Positions 1-6,512 of a stretch of DNA of 13,824 bases are shown here, piece after piece (positions within the stretch are counted from its first letter, which is position 1; each line of letters opens with the position of its first letter). The translations under genes and the position numbers were made by a program. Source of the DNA: Clostridiaceae bacterium (GTDB lineage Bacteria > Bacillota > Clostridia > Saccharofermentanales > Fastidiosipilaceae); NCBI GenBank assembly GCA_012800515.1, contig JAAZJE010000031.1:1-13824 (forward strand). Reading direction: 5' to 3'. The notes beneath the pieces are model-generated. The model was given only the letters and a program-made list of their open reading frames with translations, had not been told where the DNA came from and made no database searches.

Positions 1-10
1 CGCGTTACGC

Positions 11-51
11 CGCTCCGATAAAAGGAGCGCTGCGCCTCAACCACTGAGGCG
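11..51 (-). terminator. Two tandem hairpins downstream of the surface-protein gene
   Basis: Two perfect inverted repeats lie directly after the stop codon of the minus-strand surface-protein gene. Positions 33-39 (CGCCTCA) pair with 45-51 (TGAGGCG) around a 5-nt loop. Positions 11-16 (CGCTCC) pair with 24-29 (GGAGCG) around a 7-nt loop. On the transcript the first stem forms 1 nt past the TAG. The only U-rich stretch is the loop of the second stem, so this is not a textbook intrinsic terminator. A terminator or 3'-end-protecting structure is the best guess from position. Confidence 0.4.
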
Positions 52-52
52 A

Positions 53-1399
53 CTACCGTTTCTTGCGAGTGGCCAGCCATATTATCGGGAGTACTATAAT
101 CGGTAATCCGATCAATAAGCCCAGACCGAGATAAAGCCAAATGGCATTATGCCCTCCCCAGGTCGGGGCATCTCCGTCAGACTCCTGTTCCGTGCCGTCT
201 ACCGGATCGGCATCCGTGCCGCTCGGATCGGTTTCGCCGGGATCAACCGCGCCGCTCGGATCGATTTCGCCGGGATCAACCGCGCCGCTCGGATCGATTT
301 CGCCGGGATCAACTGTAACGGTCGGATCCGATACGCTACCGTCCGGGGTTGTTTCACTCGGATCGGAAATAACTGTTCCGCTACCCTCGACATCCGTCGT
401 ACTCTCTACCGGTTCAACGGTCGTCGTCACCGGTTCAACAGTCGTTGTTGCTGGGGTCAAATTAGGTGTGGGTTTCGGTGTCAGTGTAGGCGTGGGCTTC
501 GGTGTCGGCTTCGGCGTCGGTTTCGGTGTCGGCTTCGGCGTCGGCTTCGGTGTCGGCTTCGGCGTCGGCTTCGGTGTCGGCTTCGGCGTCGGCTTCGGCG
601 TCGGCGCAGCGGTTTTCGGGAAAGTGTAGGAAATTACACAGTTATCTTTATCAAGGCTTTCGATTGTCGCCTTCTTCCCCAGGATAAGTGGATTCACCAG
701 TGCATTACGATCGAACTCGTTATTAGGCTTGGCTTTCAAACTGATCTGAACCTTATATGCCGTCCCCGGCTGAAAAGTGGAATGATTCGGTACCCAGGCC
801 ACTTTAACAATGTCATAACGCGCATCCGGATGAATCGGATCGGTTCCTTCATGACGAGCCGTGGTTCGCGGCTTGGCTCCCTTAACCGGAGCGGCAAAAC
901 CAACAATGTTGACGTCTCTGATTTTGGCCGGCACGAAGACTACCATCGCCGCATCGCTGTATACATGCTCTCCGACCTTCCTACCGTCCTGCATCTTTTG
1001 CACCATAACCCAGTAATAAGTGGTTCCCAGTTCTTGCGGCACGACAAAATGTTGCTGTAATCCATACGTGTGATCTTTTTCCGAATATATCGCCCTCATC
1101 AGGGTCATGTCGTTTCTCGTGGCACTGTACCACTGAAAAGCAAGAGTGACGCCCGGCTCCGTGGGCTCCTCGACAGAGACCCATAAGACAACGCTGGCGG
1201 TATTAATTTCGTAAATTCCGGACTCCGGTTGCCCGGTAATCACCGGATCGGCGATGTAGGCGGCATCGACCGACGCGGGCGGCAGGTGCAAAAGGCTGCA
1301 GATCATCAGGAAGATTAACAGTGTGGCGGCACAGAATGCCCATACCGAGTGGTGCGAGTTCCTATGGTTGCCGTTCTTCCGTTGCATGCTTCTATTCAT
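53..1399 (-). CDS. Repeat-rich, membrane-anchored surface protein with Ig-like domains
   Basis: This encodes a 448-residue protein predicted to be exported and held in the membrane at its C-terminus. Residues about 18-38 form a hydrophobic signal segment, with a plausible signal-peptidase site after the DAA at 45-47. Residues about 50-155 resemble a bacterial Ig-like domain (QPESGIYEI, then a QWYSA strand). A second beta-type domain follows to about 262. Then come nine PTPK units, a TTTVEPV repeat, DPSGAVDPGEI repeats, and a hydrophobic helix near 419-441 ending in RKKR. No LPXTG sortase motif is visible, so anchoring is by the membrane helix. The ATG at 1397-1399 has AGAGGA at 1410-1415, 10 nt upstream, and a good promoter. 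The Ig-like folds suggest binding or adhesion, but no ligand can be inferred. The repeats are in frame, so length variants would stay functional. The gene stands alone, divergent from the isomerase genes. Confidence 0.85.
   Translation of the reverse strand: MNRSMQRKNGNHRNSHHSVWAFCAATLLIFLMICSLLHLPPASVDAAYIADPVITGQPESGIYEINTASVVLWVSVEEPTEPGVTLAFQWYSATRNDMTLMRAIYSEKDHTYGLQQHFVVPQELGTTYYWVMVQKMQDGRKVGEHVYSDAAMVVFVPAKIRDVNIVGFAAPVKGAKPRTTARHEGTDPIHPDARYDIVKVAWVPNHSTFQPGTAYKVQISLKAKPNNEFDRNALVNPLILGKKATIESLDKDNCVISYTFPKTAAPTPKPTPKPTPKPTPKPTPKPTPKPTPKPTPKPTPKPTPTLTPKPTPNLTPATTTVEPVTTTVEPVESTTDVEGSGTVISDPSETTPDGSVSDPTVTVDPGEIDPSGAVDPGEIDPSGAVDPGETDPSGTDADPVDGTEQESDGDAPTWGGHNAIWLYLGLGLLIGLPIIVLPIIWLATRKKR
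218..316 (-). repeat. 33-bp tandem repeat coding DPSGAVDPGEI
   Basis: Three 33-bp units start at 218, 251 and 284, each beginning GCCGCTCGGATCG on the plus strand in the first two and third copies. The units are nearly identical at their starts, and the last one drifts at its end. Each codes 11 residues (DPSGAVDPGEI and close variants) in the acidic segment before the membrane anchor of the surface protein. The length is a multiple of three, so gain or loss of a unit keeps the frame. Confidence 0.85.
408..449 (-). repeat. 21-bp direct repeat coding TTTVEPV
   Basis: Two adjacent 21-bp copies, at 408-428 and 429-449, each begin ACCGGTTCAAC on the plus strand and differ at about three positions. 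They code a doubled TTTVEPV in the surface protein, between the PTPK stalk and the acidic repeats. The mismatches fall at third codon positions, which suggests the peptide is selected. Confidence 0.8.
495..602 (-). repeat. 12-bp tandem array (nine units) coding the PTPK stalk
   Basis: Nine 12-bp units run from 495 to 602, reading GGCTTCGGTGTC or GGCTTCGGCGTC on the plus strand. The two forms largely alternate, giving a 24-bp higher-order period. Decayed copies extend to about 464. In the surface-protein frame each unit codes one PTPK tetrad. Such Pro/Thr/Lys stretches form extended stalks across the cell wall in Gram-positive surface proteins. The array is a likely site of replication slippage. 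Confidence 0.9.
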
Positions 1400-1470
1400 G
1401 TTTTTAGTTTCCTCTTGCTCCTTTAATTAAGCCGGTTGTGGCCCATAGCGAACAACCGCCCTTTTACCTA

Positions 1471-1499
1471 ATTATAGCAATTCGCTACGGCCTTGACAA
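1471..1499 (-). promoter_or_regulatory. Promoter of the surface-protein gene
   Basis: On the minus strand TTGTCA (1494-1499, five of six bases of the -35 consensus) is followed after exactly 17 nt by TATAAT (1471-1476). A TG one base before the -10 makes it an extended -10 element. Transcription would start about 65 nt upstream of the ATG at 1399. This is one of the best sigma-70-type matches in the window. Confidence 0.7.
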
Positions 1500-1505
1500 T
1501 TTGTC
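1495..1505. promoter_or_regulatory. Palindrome GACAA-T-TTGTC between divergent promoters
   Basis: An 11-bp perfect palindrome (5-1-5) overlaps the -35 element of the minus-strand surface-protein promoter. It lies just upstream of the likely plus-strand promoter region. A regulator bound here could act on both. The site is short and could occur by chance. Confidence 0.3.
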
Positions 1506-1534
1506 TATCCATGATCACGACTTTTCGTTATAAT
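1506..1534 (+). promoter_or_regulatory. Probable promoter of the isomerase-ATPase genes
   Basis: A perfect TATAAT lies at 1529-1534. The hexamer 17 nt upstream (TATCCA, 1506-1511) matches the -35 consensus at only three of six positions. The TTGACA at 1493-1498 is 30 nt away, too far to pair with this -10. A strong -10 with a poor -35 suggests a weak or activator-dependent promoter. The leader to the ATG at 1640 would be about 100 nt. Confidence 0.45.
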
Positions 1535-1639
1535 AAGAGAGTAGGTTTCGGAACGACGGACTCGATGAGAAGACAGTCTCGGCAACCGCAACGTGCACAA
1601 AATGTATTGGCAACGATAATTTCGAAAGGACGTAGTTTT

Positions 1640-2449
1640 ATGAAAAAGTATGATATCGGCGTGATTATCGACTCGTTTAGGGAAGAATTTCCCGTGGCCT
1701 TGAAGAAGGCTGCCGCCCTCGGCGTGCAAGGTCTGCAGATGTACGTCACCCGCGGACCCATGGTGGTGGAGGCTATGACGCCGGTACGCTGCCGTGAGGT
1801 ACTCAAGGCGGTCAAGGACGAGGGGCTGTGCTTCTCGGCACTGGTCGGCGACTTCGGCAAGGGCTTTGCCAATCCGGAACTGAATCCGAGCCTAATCGAA
1901 AGATCCAAGCGCGTAATTGATGTGGCTTTGCAGCTCGAGACCAATATTGTCACAACACATATCGGTGCGATTCCCCCCGATCCCAATGAAGAGCGTTATA
2001 AGATCCAGCAGGCCGCCTGTGTTGAGCTGGCGCGCTACGCCGACAGTATGAATGCCCACTTTGCCCTAGAGACCGGCGGCGAGACGGCACCCGTGCTACG
2101 TCAGTTCCTCGACGGACTCAACTCCAGAGGCGTGGCGGTCAATCTGGATCCGGCCAACCTAGTTATGGTGATAGGTGACGATCCGATCGCGGCCGTTTAC
2201 ACGCTACGGGATTATATCGTTCATACGCACGCCAAAGACGGCATAAAGCTCGATCCCGAAAAGGACGGCAAGCCGTGGCTCGAGGTTCCGCTCGGACAGG
2301 GCGGCGTCGACTTCCCCGCTTGGATTGCCGCCCTGCGTGAGATCGGCTACGACGGCTTCCTGACCATCGAGCGTGAGGTCGGCGACAATCCGGCCGCCGA
2401 TATCGGCCTGGCCGTCAATTTCCTCAGAGAGATTATGGACAAGGAGTAG
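1640..2449 (+). CDS. TIM-barrel sugar-phosphate isomerase/epimerase family protein
   Basis: This 269-residue cytoplasmic protein belongs to the xylose-isomerase-like TIM-barrel superfamily, whose members isomerise or epimerise sugars or sugar phosphates using a divalent metal. The usual metal ligands can be placed: Glu144 (ALETGGE), Asp170 (NLDPAN), His195 or His197 (VHTHAKD) and Glu244 (TIERE). The family signature LGQGGVDF is at 218-225. The start is ATG 1640, with AAAGGA at 1625-1630 and 9 nt spacing. The frame stays open upstream to 1493, but that stretch covers the promoter and has no ribosome site, so I reject the longer form. The next gene begins 6 nt after the stop and uses a ribosome site inside this gene, so the two are a unit. 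The substrate cannot be told from sequence; inositol, ribulose/xylulose or tagatose derivatives are typical for relatives. Confidence 0.88.
   Translation: MKKYDIGVIIDSFREEFPVALKKAAALGVQGLQMYVTRGPMVVEAMTPVRCREVLKAVKDEGLCFSALVGDFGKGFANPELNPSLIERSKRVIDVALQLETNIVTTHIGAIPPDPNEERYKIQQAACVELARYADSMNAHFALETGGETAPVLRQFLDGLNSRGVAVNLDPANLVMVIGDDPIAAVYTLRDYIVHTHAKDGIKLDPEKDGKPWLEVPLGQGGVDFPAWIAALREIGYDGFLTIEREVGDNPAADIGLAVNFLREIMDKE
2441..2446 (+). promoter_or_regulatory. Ribosome binding site inside the upstream gene (translational coupling)
   Basis: AAGGAG forms the last two sense codons (Lys-Glu) of the first isomerase gene. It lies 9 nt before the GTG at 2456. A ribosome finishing the first gene would be placed to start the second, so the two proteins are likely made together. 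Confidence 0.75.
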
Positions 2450-2455
2450 TTACCC

Positions 2456-3352
2456 GTGAAAACAGCGGTAACGACATACAGCTTTCAACGGTTGCTGGCT
2501 TCCGGTCAGATGACGCAGGAGGACTGCATTGTCCGAGCCGTTGAGATGGGCTTTGACGCAATCGAGTTTTCGGATATCATCCCGCCGCAGGGCCATGATA
2601 AGAAATCATACGCCCGCAAGCTCGCCGTCACCTGCAAAGAATACAATATGCCGGTTTGCAATATCTGCTTCGGCGCCGACTTTTTGAACGGCTCCGGCGG
2701 TGACACCCGCGCCGAAGTGCGCCGCGTTATCGACCTGTTGGAGTATGCCGTTATTCTCGAATCTCCCTCAATCCGCCACGACGCAAGTGCCGGCTATAGT
2801 CCCGAATCCCGAAAGGATCCTTATGCCGGAAAAGCGCCTTATGAGTACACCTTTGAGTACGCGTTGCCGATCGTCGCCGATGCCTGTCGCGAGGTGACCG
2901 CCGCCGCCGATAAGTTAGGCATTCGAACCTCCGTAGAAAATCACGGCTATTTCTTCCAGAGCGGCCCGCGTATGACGCAGATGGTTCATGCCGTCGCCCA
3001 CCCCAACTTCGGAATTTTGTGCGATATCGGCAACTTCCTCTGCATGGATCAGGAGCCGGCCGCTTCGGTCGCAATGGTAGCTCCCGTGACCACACATGTG
3101 CACTGCAAGGATTTTCTCTACAAGCCCTACGCCGACAAACCGGAGGGGTACTTCAGCACCTCCGAAAAGAACTGGCTGCGCGGGACATATCTCGGCAACG
3201 GCGTCGTGCCCGTGAAGCAATGCCTGAACATTCTGGCGCGCCACGGCTATGATGGCTATGTGACGGTTGAGTTCGAAGGTTCGGAAGACAATGTCTACGC
3301 TCTGAGCGAGGGACTGGTCTTCCTCAAACGATGTTTCAATTCCTTCGTGTAG
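2456..3352 (+). CDS. Second TIM-barrel sugar-phosphate isomerase/epimerase family protein
   Basis: This 298-residue paralogue of the preceding gene is from the same metal-dependent TIM-barrel superfamily but clearly diverged. Candidate metal ligands are Glu161 (SVENHG), Asp190 (LCDIGN), His214 or His216 (HVHCKD) and Glu272 (TVEFEG). LGNGVVPV at 246-253 replaces the LGQGGVDF of the first protein. The start is GTG 2456, chosen for the AAGGAG 9 nt upstream and the family-like N-terminus MKTAVTTYSF. Compared with the first protein it has an extra segment around residues 104-130 (SIRHDASAGYSPESRKDPY), which in this fold would lie near the active-site mouth and may set substrate choice. Two such enzymes in tandem suggest consecutive steps of one carbohydrate pathway. 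No kinase, transporter or dehydrogenase is next to them to name it. The substrate is unknown. Confidence 0.88.
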   Translation: MKTAVTTYSFQRLLASGQMTQEDCIVRAVEMGFDAIEFSDIIPPQGHDKKSYARKLAVTCKEYNMPVCNICFGADFLNGSGGDTRAEVRRVIDLLEYAVILESPSIRHDASAGYSPESRKDPYAGKAPYEYTFEYALPIVADACREVTAAADKLGIRTSVENHGYFFQSGPRMTQMVHAVAHPNFGILCDIGNFLCMDQEPAASVAMVAPVTTHVHCKDFLYKPYADKPEGYFSTSEKNWLRGTYLGNGVVPVKQCLNILARHGYDGYVTVEFEGSEDNVYALSEGLVFLKRCFNSFV

Positions 3353-3395
3353 GGTGGTTCTTTGTGAAGCTGTTTGTTCCGAGTGATGGTGATTT

Positions 3396-6300
3396 ATGAT
3401 GAAAAATATGGAAGCGGCGGTCAATAACCAGGATCTTTCCGGTGGCTACGCTGCTGTAGAAACAAAAGAAAATGCAGAGATTTTCAGCGAGATGCTGGCA
3501 GAGGTTAATCTGCCCGGCGAGCCCGAGGCCTGTCGGACGGTCGCTGAAGAATTGTGCAGTCATCTGTCTACGGATCGGGAACCGAGCGGATTCGGACTCT
3601 CGACCGCCGTCGTCGAACGTCTGACGGCGGAGGGCAAGATCAACACTCAGACCGACAGCAATCTGCGCACCAACCGGCAAATCATCAGTGAAAATCTATT
3701 CACCGTCTTTAATCTCGTCAACGTACTGCTGGCGGCGGCGGTTTTTCTCGTTTCGTTGAGTGAACCCCGCTATCTCGTCAATTTAGCCTTTATTTTTGTA
3801 GCGATCATAAATACCGCTATCGGTATCATCCAGGAGATTCGCGCCCGCAATATGGTCGCCCGACTAACCATATTGACTCAGCCGACCTGTTCCGTCATTC
3901 GTGACGGGCGGGTCGTTGAGATTCCGATTCACGAGCAGGTGGAGGGTGATTTGGTCTTTATCCGCTCCGGCGATCAGATCAGCGCCGACGGGATCTGCCT
4001 CGGCGGCAAGGGACTTGAGATGGACGAGTCGCTACTGACCGGAGAATCCGACTCGGTACGCAAAGACTTCGGTCAGCCGCTACTCTCCGGAACTTTTGCC
4101 ATTGCCGGTCGGGGTCTCGCCATCCTCACACGGGTTGGTGACGGAACGGTTTCCGCCCGCATTGTCGCCGAAGCCAAACGCATCAAGAAGAACCCTTCGC
4201 AAATCTTCAACGCCCTTGATAAGTTGATCAAGATAATCAGCTTGACTATCGTGCCGATCGGCATCCTGCTTTTAGGAAGCCGCCTCTACTCCCGCAATTA
4301 TCTCAGTGTCAGCGATGTTATAGTTAGCACGGTCGGTGCCCTGGTCGGTATGATTCCCGAAGGTCTGGTTCTGCTTACTTCCATTTCCTTCGCCGTAGGT
4401 GTAATCAATATGGCGCGACATCGCGCCCTTGTTCAGACTTTACCGAGTATTGAAACCCTCGCCCGGGTCGATGTGCTCTGCCTGGACAAAACCGGAACTA
4501 TTACCACCGGAGCTATGGATGTGCTCGGTATTTATCCGGTATACGGCAATGATATCGGTAGCCTGATCAGCCGCGAGGAGATTGAGCGGATGAAGACATC
4601 CGGAACCGGAGCCGAAACAAGCGCCGTTGTGAACGCCGTAGCAAATACCGAAGCAGGTACCGCAGCAAGTTCTGAGATAAGCATCGAATCAGGCTATGTA
4701 ACAAGTGCCGCGACCCCAACAGCGGAGCAGCGTACTTTACCTGAACTAATCGGCGCCCTCGTTGCCGTTCAGCCCGAAGGTAATGCCACACAGGAAGCAC
4801 TGAACGCAGCTTTTGCCACTTTCGCTCCGGGACCGGAACGAGCCGATCGCCTTGTCATCAAGCAAATTCCTTTCTCCTCGGCCCGCAAGTGGCAGGCGGT
4901 CGTCTTTGCCGACGGCAGTTCCCTTCTGCTCGGTGCCGCGGAACTGATGCTGAGCCGGAATGCTTTGCAACTACTTTTGCCCGAAATAAATCGTTTGGCC
5001 GCCGAAGGCATGAGAATTCTCACCCTCGCCTACCTCCCCGAACCGATCGATGATCCGTCGCAACTGCCGGATGACCCGCAGGCTATCGCGCTGATCGCGA
5101 TCGGCGATCAGATCCGTAGCGACGCCCCGGAAACTTTCGCCTATTTCCGGGAACAGCAGGTCGAACTCAAAGTAATCAGCGGTGACAATCCGGTCACGGT
5201 GGCCGCCGTGGCGCGCCGCGCCGGGCTCACCGCCGCCGATACCGAACTGTCATATATCGACATGTCGACCGTGCCCGAGGAGCCTGTGGGCGAAGAACCG
5301 GGCGCCGCTTTGGGTGTTAGCGGCACGCACCTGATCGCCGCGCCGCCGACCGAAGAAGATCCGGATTTCTTGCCCAGCGCCATGTTCGACTTTTCCTTCC
5401 TGGAGATCTTTCCTACTCCTGACACCGCACCCACCGCCAAATCCGCCCTTTCCTCCTCCGCCGAAGACAATGCCGAAACTGCCGTTTTGACCGCCGCCGT
5501 TGACGAAGCTGTCGATCCCGAGTCCGATGAACCCGCTTCCGATGAACCAGCTACTGTCGAGGTCTCAAACGCAACCGACGAGGACGAAGCCGCCGCGATC
5601 CGCCGCACTTACGACGATATCGTGGCCGAAAACACCGTCTTCGGACGGGTTTCGCCGACCCAGAAACGCAGTCTGCTACGCGCTTTGCAACGTAACGGTC
5701 ACACCGTGGCCATGACCGGCGACGGTGTCAATGACGTGCTGGCGCTCAAAGAAGCGGACTTTTCGGTCGCCATGGCTTCCGGTGCCGCCGCGACGCGCAA
5801 CTCGGCCGATCTGGTTCTGATCGACAACAATATGAGCGCGATGATCCCCGCCGTTTACGAAGGCCGCCGCATTATCAATAATATTGAGCGTGTCGCGACC
5901 CTCTTCCTCGTCAAGACGATTTACTCTTCGATTCTTTCGGTTCTGTTTATCTTTTTGCCTTGGCGCTACCCGATTTATCCGGTCCAGATGACCGTTATCA
6001 GTTCATTCACTATAGGAATCCCGGCTTTTATCCTCGCCCTAAAGAGCAATCGCGACCGGGTCAAGGGAAAATTCCTGCCCAAGGTGCTCCGCCGCGCCTT
6101 GCCGGCCGGCGTCACCGCCGTAATCATGATTATCCTTACGCAAATTGTTTCCCGCGCATTGGAATTTACTCCGCGGGAGATATCCACCGTCTGTGTTTTA
6201 CAGTTTGCCTTCGTTGGTCTGGTCGTGCTCTGGCGCGTCAGCCGTCCGATCAATCTCGAGCGCCTTCTGTTGTGGTTTGCCTGTGCCGCCGCTATTGTTC

Positions 6301-6461
6301 TGGCCTTTACGCTCTTCCCCGATCTGCTCAATATGAGCAATCTCTTCACTCACATCTACAGAATATATCTGCCCGCGTTCCCGCTGACCATAATTATGTA
6401 TCGGCTCATGCAGGAATTGTTGTTGCGGCTCTTCCCCAAATTCTTCGCCAATCACAACTGA
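3396..6461 (+). CDS. CtpE-like P-type cation-transporting ATPase with large inserts
   Basis: This is a membrane cation pump of the P-type ATPase family. Visible motifs are TGES at 215-218, PEGL at 321-324 in M4, the phosphorylated Asp364 in DKTGT, Lys498-Trp499 in the nucleotide domain, SGDNP at 595-599, and TGDGVND at 774-780. The PEGLVLLTS and TIGIPAFILAL segments resemble CtpE of mycobacteria, linked there to Ca2+ uptake; the ion here is inferred. M5 and M6 lack the NVGE and NLxTD motifs of SERCA-type pumps. Membrane segments lie near 100-146, 277-337 and 836-1008. At 1021 residues it is longer than the roughly 800 typical of the group. The excess is an N-terminal extension of about 64 residues, an insert near 385-446, and an acidic insert near 628-733. 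The start is ATG 3396 (ATGATG) with a weak GAGTGATGG upstream; ATG 3408 is possible. It lies 43 nt after the second isomerase gene with no terminator between, so it is probably cotranscribed. Confidence 0.9.
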   Translation: MMKNMEAAVNNQDLSGGYAAVETKENAEIFSEMLAEVNLPGEPEACRTVAEELCSHLSTDREPSGFGLSTAVVERLTAEGKINTQTDSNLRTNRQIISENLFTVFNLVNVLLAAAVFLVSLSEPRYLVNLAFIFVAIINTAIGIIQEIRARNMVARLTILTQPTCSVIRDGRVVEIPIHEQVEGDLVFIRSGDQISADGICLGGKGLEMDESLLTGESDSVRKDFGQPLLSGTFAIAGRGLAILTRVGDGTVSARIVAEAKRIKKNPSQIFNALDKLIKIISLTIVPIGILLLGSRLYSRNYLSVSDVIVSTVGALVGMIPEGLVLLTSISFAVGVINMARHRALVQTLPSIETLARVDVLCLDKTGTITTGAMDVLGIYPVYGNDIGSLISREEIERMKTSGTGAETSAVVNAVANTEAGTAASSEISIESGYVTSAATPTAEQRTLPELIGALVAVQPEGNATQEALNAAFATFAPGPERADRLVIKQIPFSSARKWQAVVFADGSSLLLGAAELMLSRNALQLLLPEINRLAAEGMRILTLAYLPEPIDDPSQLPDDPQAIALIAIGDQIRSDAPETFAYFREQQVELKVISGDNPVTVAAVARRAGLTAADTELSYIDMSTVPEEPVGEEPGAALGVSGTHLIAAPPTEEDPDFLPSAMFDFSFLEIFPTPDTAPTAKSALSSSAEDNAETAVLTAAVDEAVDPESDEPASDEPATVEVSNATDEDEAAAIRRTYDDIVAENTVFGRVSPTQKRSLLRALQRNGHTVAMTGDGVNDVLALKEADFSVAMASGAAATRNSADLVLIDNNMSAMIPAVYEGRRIINNIERVATLFLVKTIYSSILSVLFIFLPWRYPIYPVQMTVISSFTIGIPAFILALKSNRDRVKGKFLPKVLRRALPAGVTAVIMIILTQIVSRALEFTPREISTVCVLQFAFVGLVVLWRVSRPINLERLLLWFACAAAIVLAFTLFPDLLNMSNLFTHIYRIYLPAFPLTIIMYRLMQELLLRLFPKFFANHN
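4548..4733 (+). other. Low-complexity insert in the N domain of the CtpE-like ATPase
   Basis: Residues about 385-446, shortly after the phosphorylation motif, form an Ala/Ser/Thr/Glu-rich segment (for example TEAGTAASSEISIESGY). It sits between the DKTGTITTG strand and the LPELIGALVAVQPEGNATQE stretch, which should be close together in CtpE-like pumps. The boundaries are approximate, set by eye against the expected family layout. Confidence 0.6.
5277..5594 (+). other. Acidic low-complexity insert in the P domain of the CtpE-like ATPase
   Basis: Residues about 628-733 separate VTVAAVARRAGL from FGRVSPTQK, which are normally about 30 residues apart. The segment has about 27 Asp/Glu against one Lys and is also rich in Ala, Pro and Ser. 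Its DNA holds a 15-bp tandem duplication at 5523-5537 and 5538-5552 (14 of 15 identical) coding a doubled SDEPA. It should be an exposed, flexible loop on the cytoplasmic side. Confidence 0.65.
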
Positions 6462-6512
6462 TCTTCCGCTCATAGGCGATCCGCTCTGCGCCGATAACCG
6501 GCGATCTGTCGC
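6462..6512. other. Short convergent spacer with small hairpins
   Basis: These 51 nt separate the convergent ends of the ATPase and dinB genes. CGCCG (6490-6494) and CGGCG (6499-6503) can pair around a short loop, and GGCG at 6474-6477 offers an alternative pairing with the same CGCC. No T-run follows on either strand. Overlapping 3' ends or a weak two-way terminator are possible; evidence is thin. Confidence 0.25.

Noticed and set aside
53..160. LPXTG-type sortase anchor in the surface protein
   Set aside because: The C-terminal helix and RKKR tail look like a sorting signal, but no LPXTG-like motif precedes the helix.
141..629. Plus-strand Gly/Val-rich open frame opposite the PTPK stalk
   Set aside because: It is the antisense reading of the 12-bp repeat array. 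It has no promoter or ribosome site, and the minus-strand frame has signal peptide, domains and anchor.
1493..1498. TTGACA as the -35 of the plus-strand promoter
   Set aside because: It is 30 nt from the TATAAT at 1529, far outside the 16-19 nt range. The same bases serve better as part of the minus-strand -35.
1493..1639. Upstream extension of the first isomerase to 1493
   Set aside because: It would translate through the TATAAT at 1529-1534 and starts with TTG without a ribosome site. ATG 1640 has AAAGGA at 9 nt and a family-like N-terminus.
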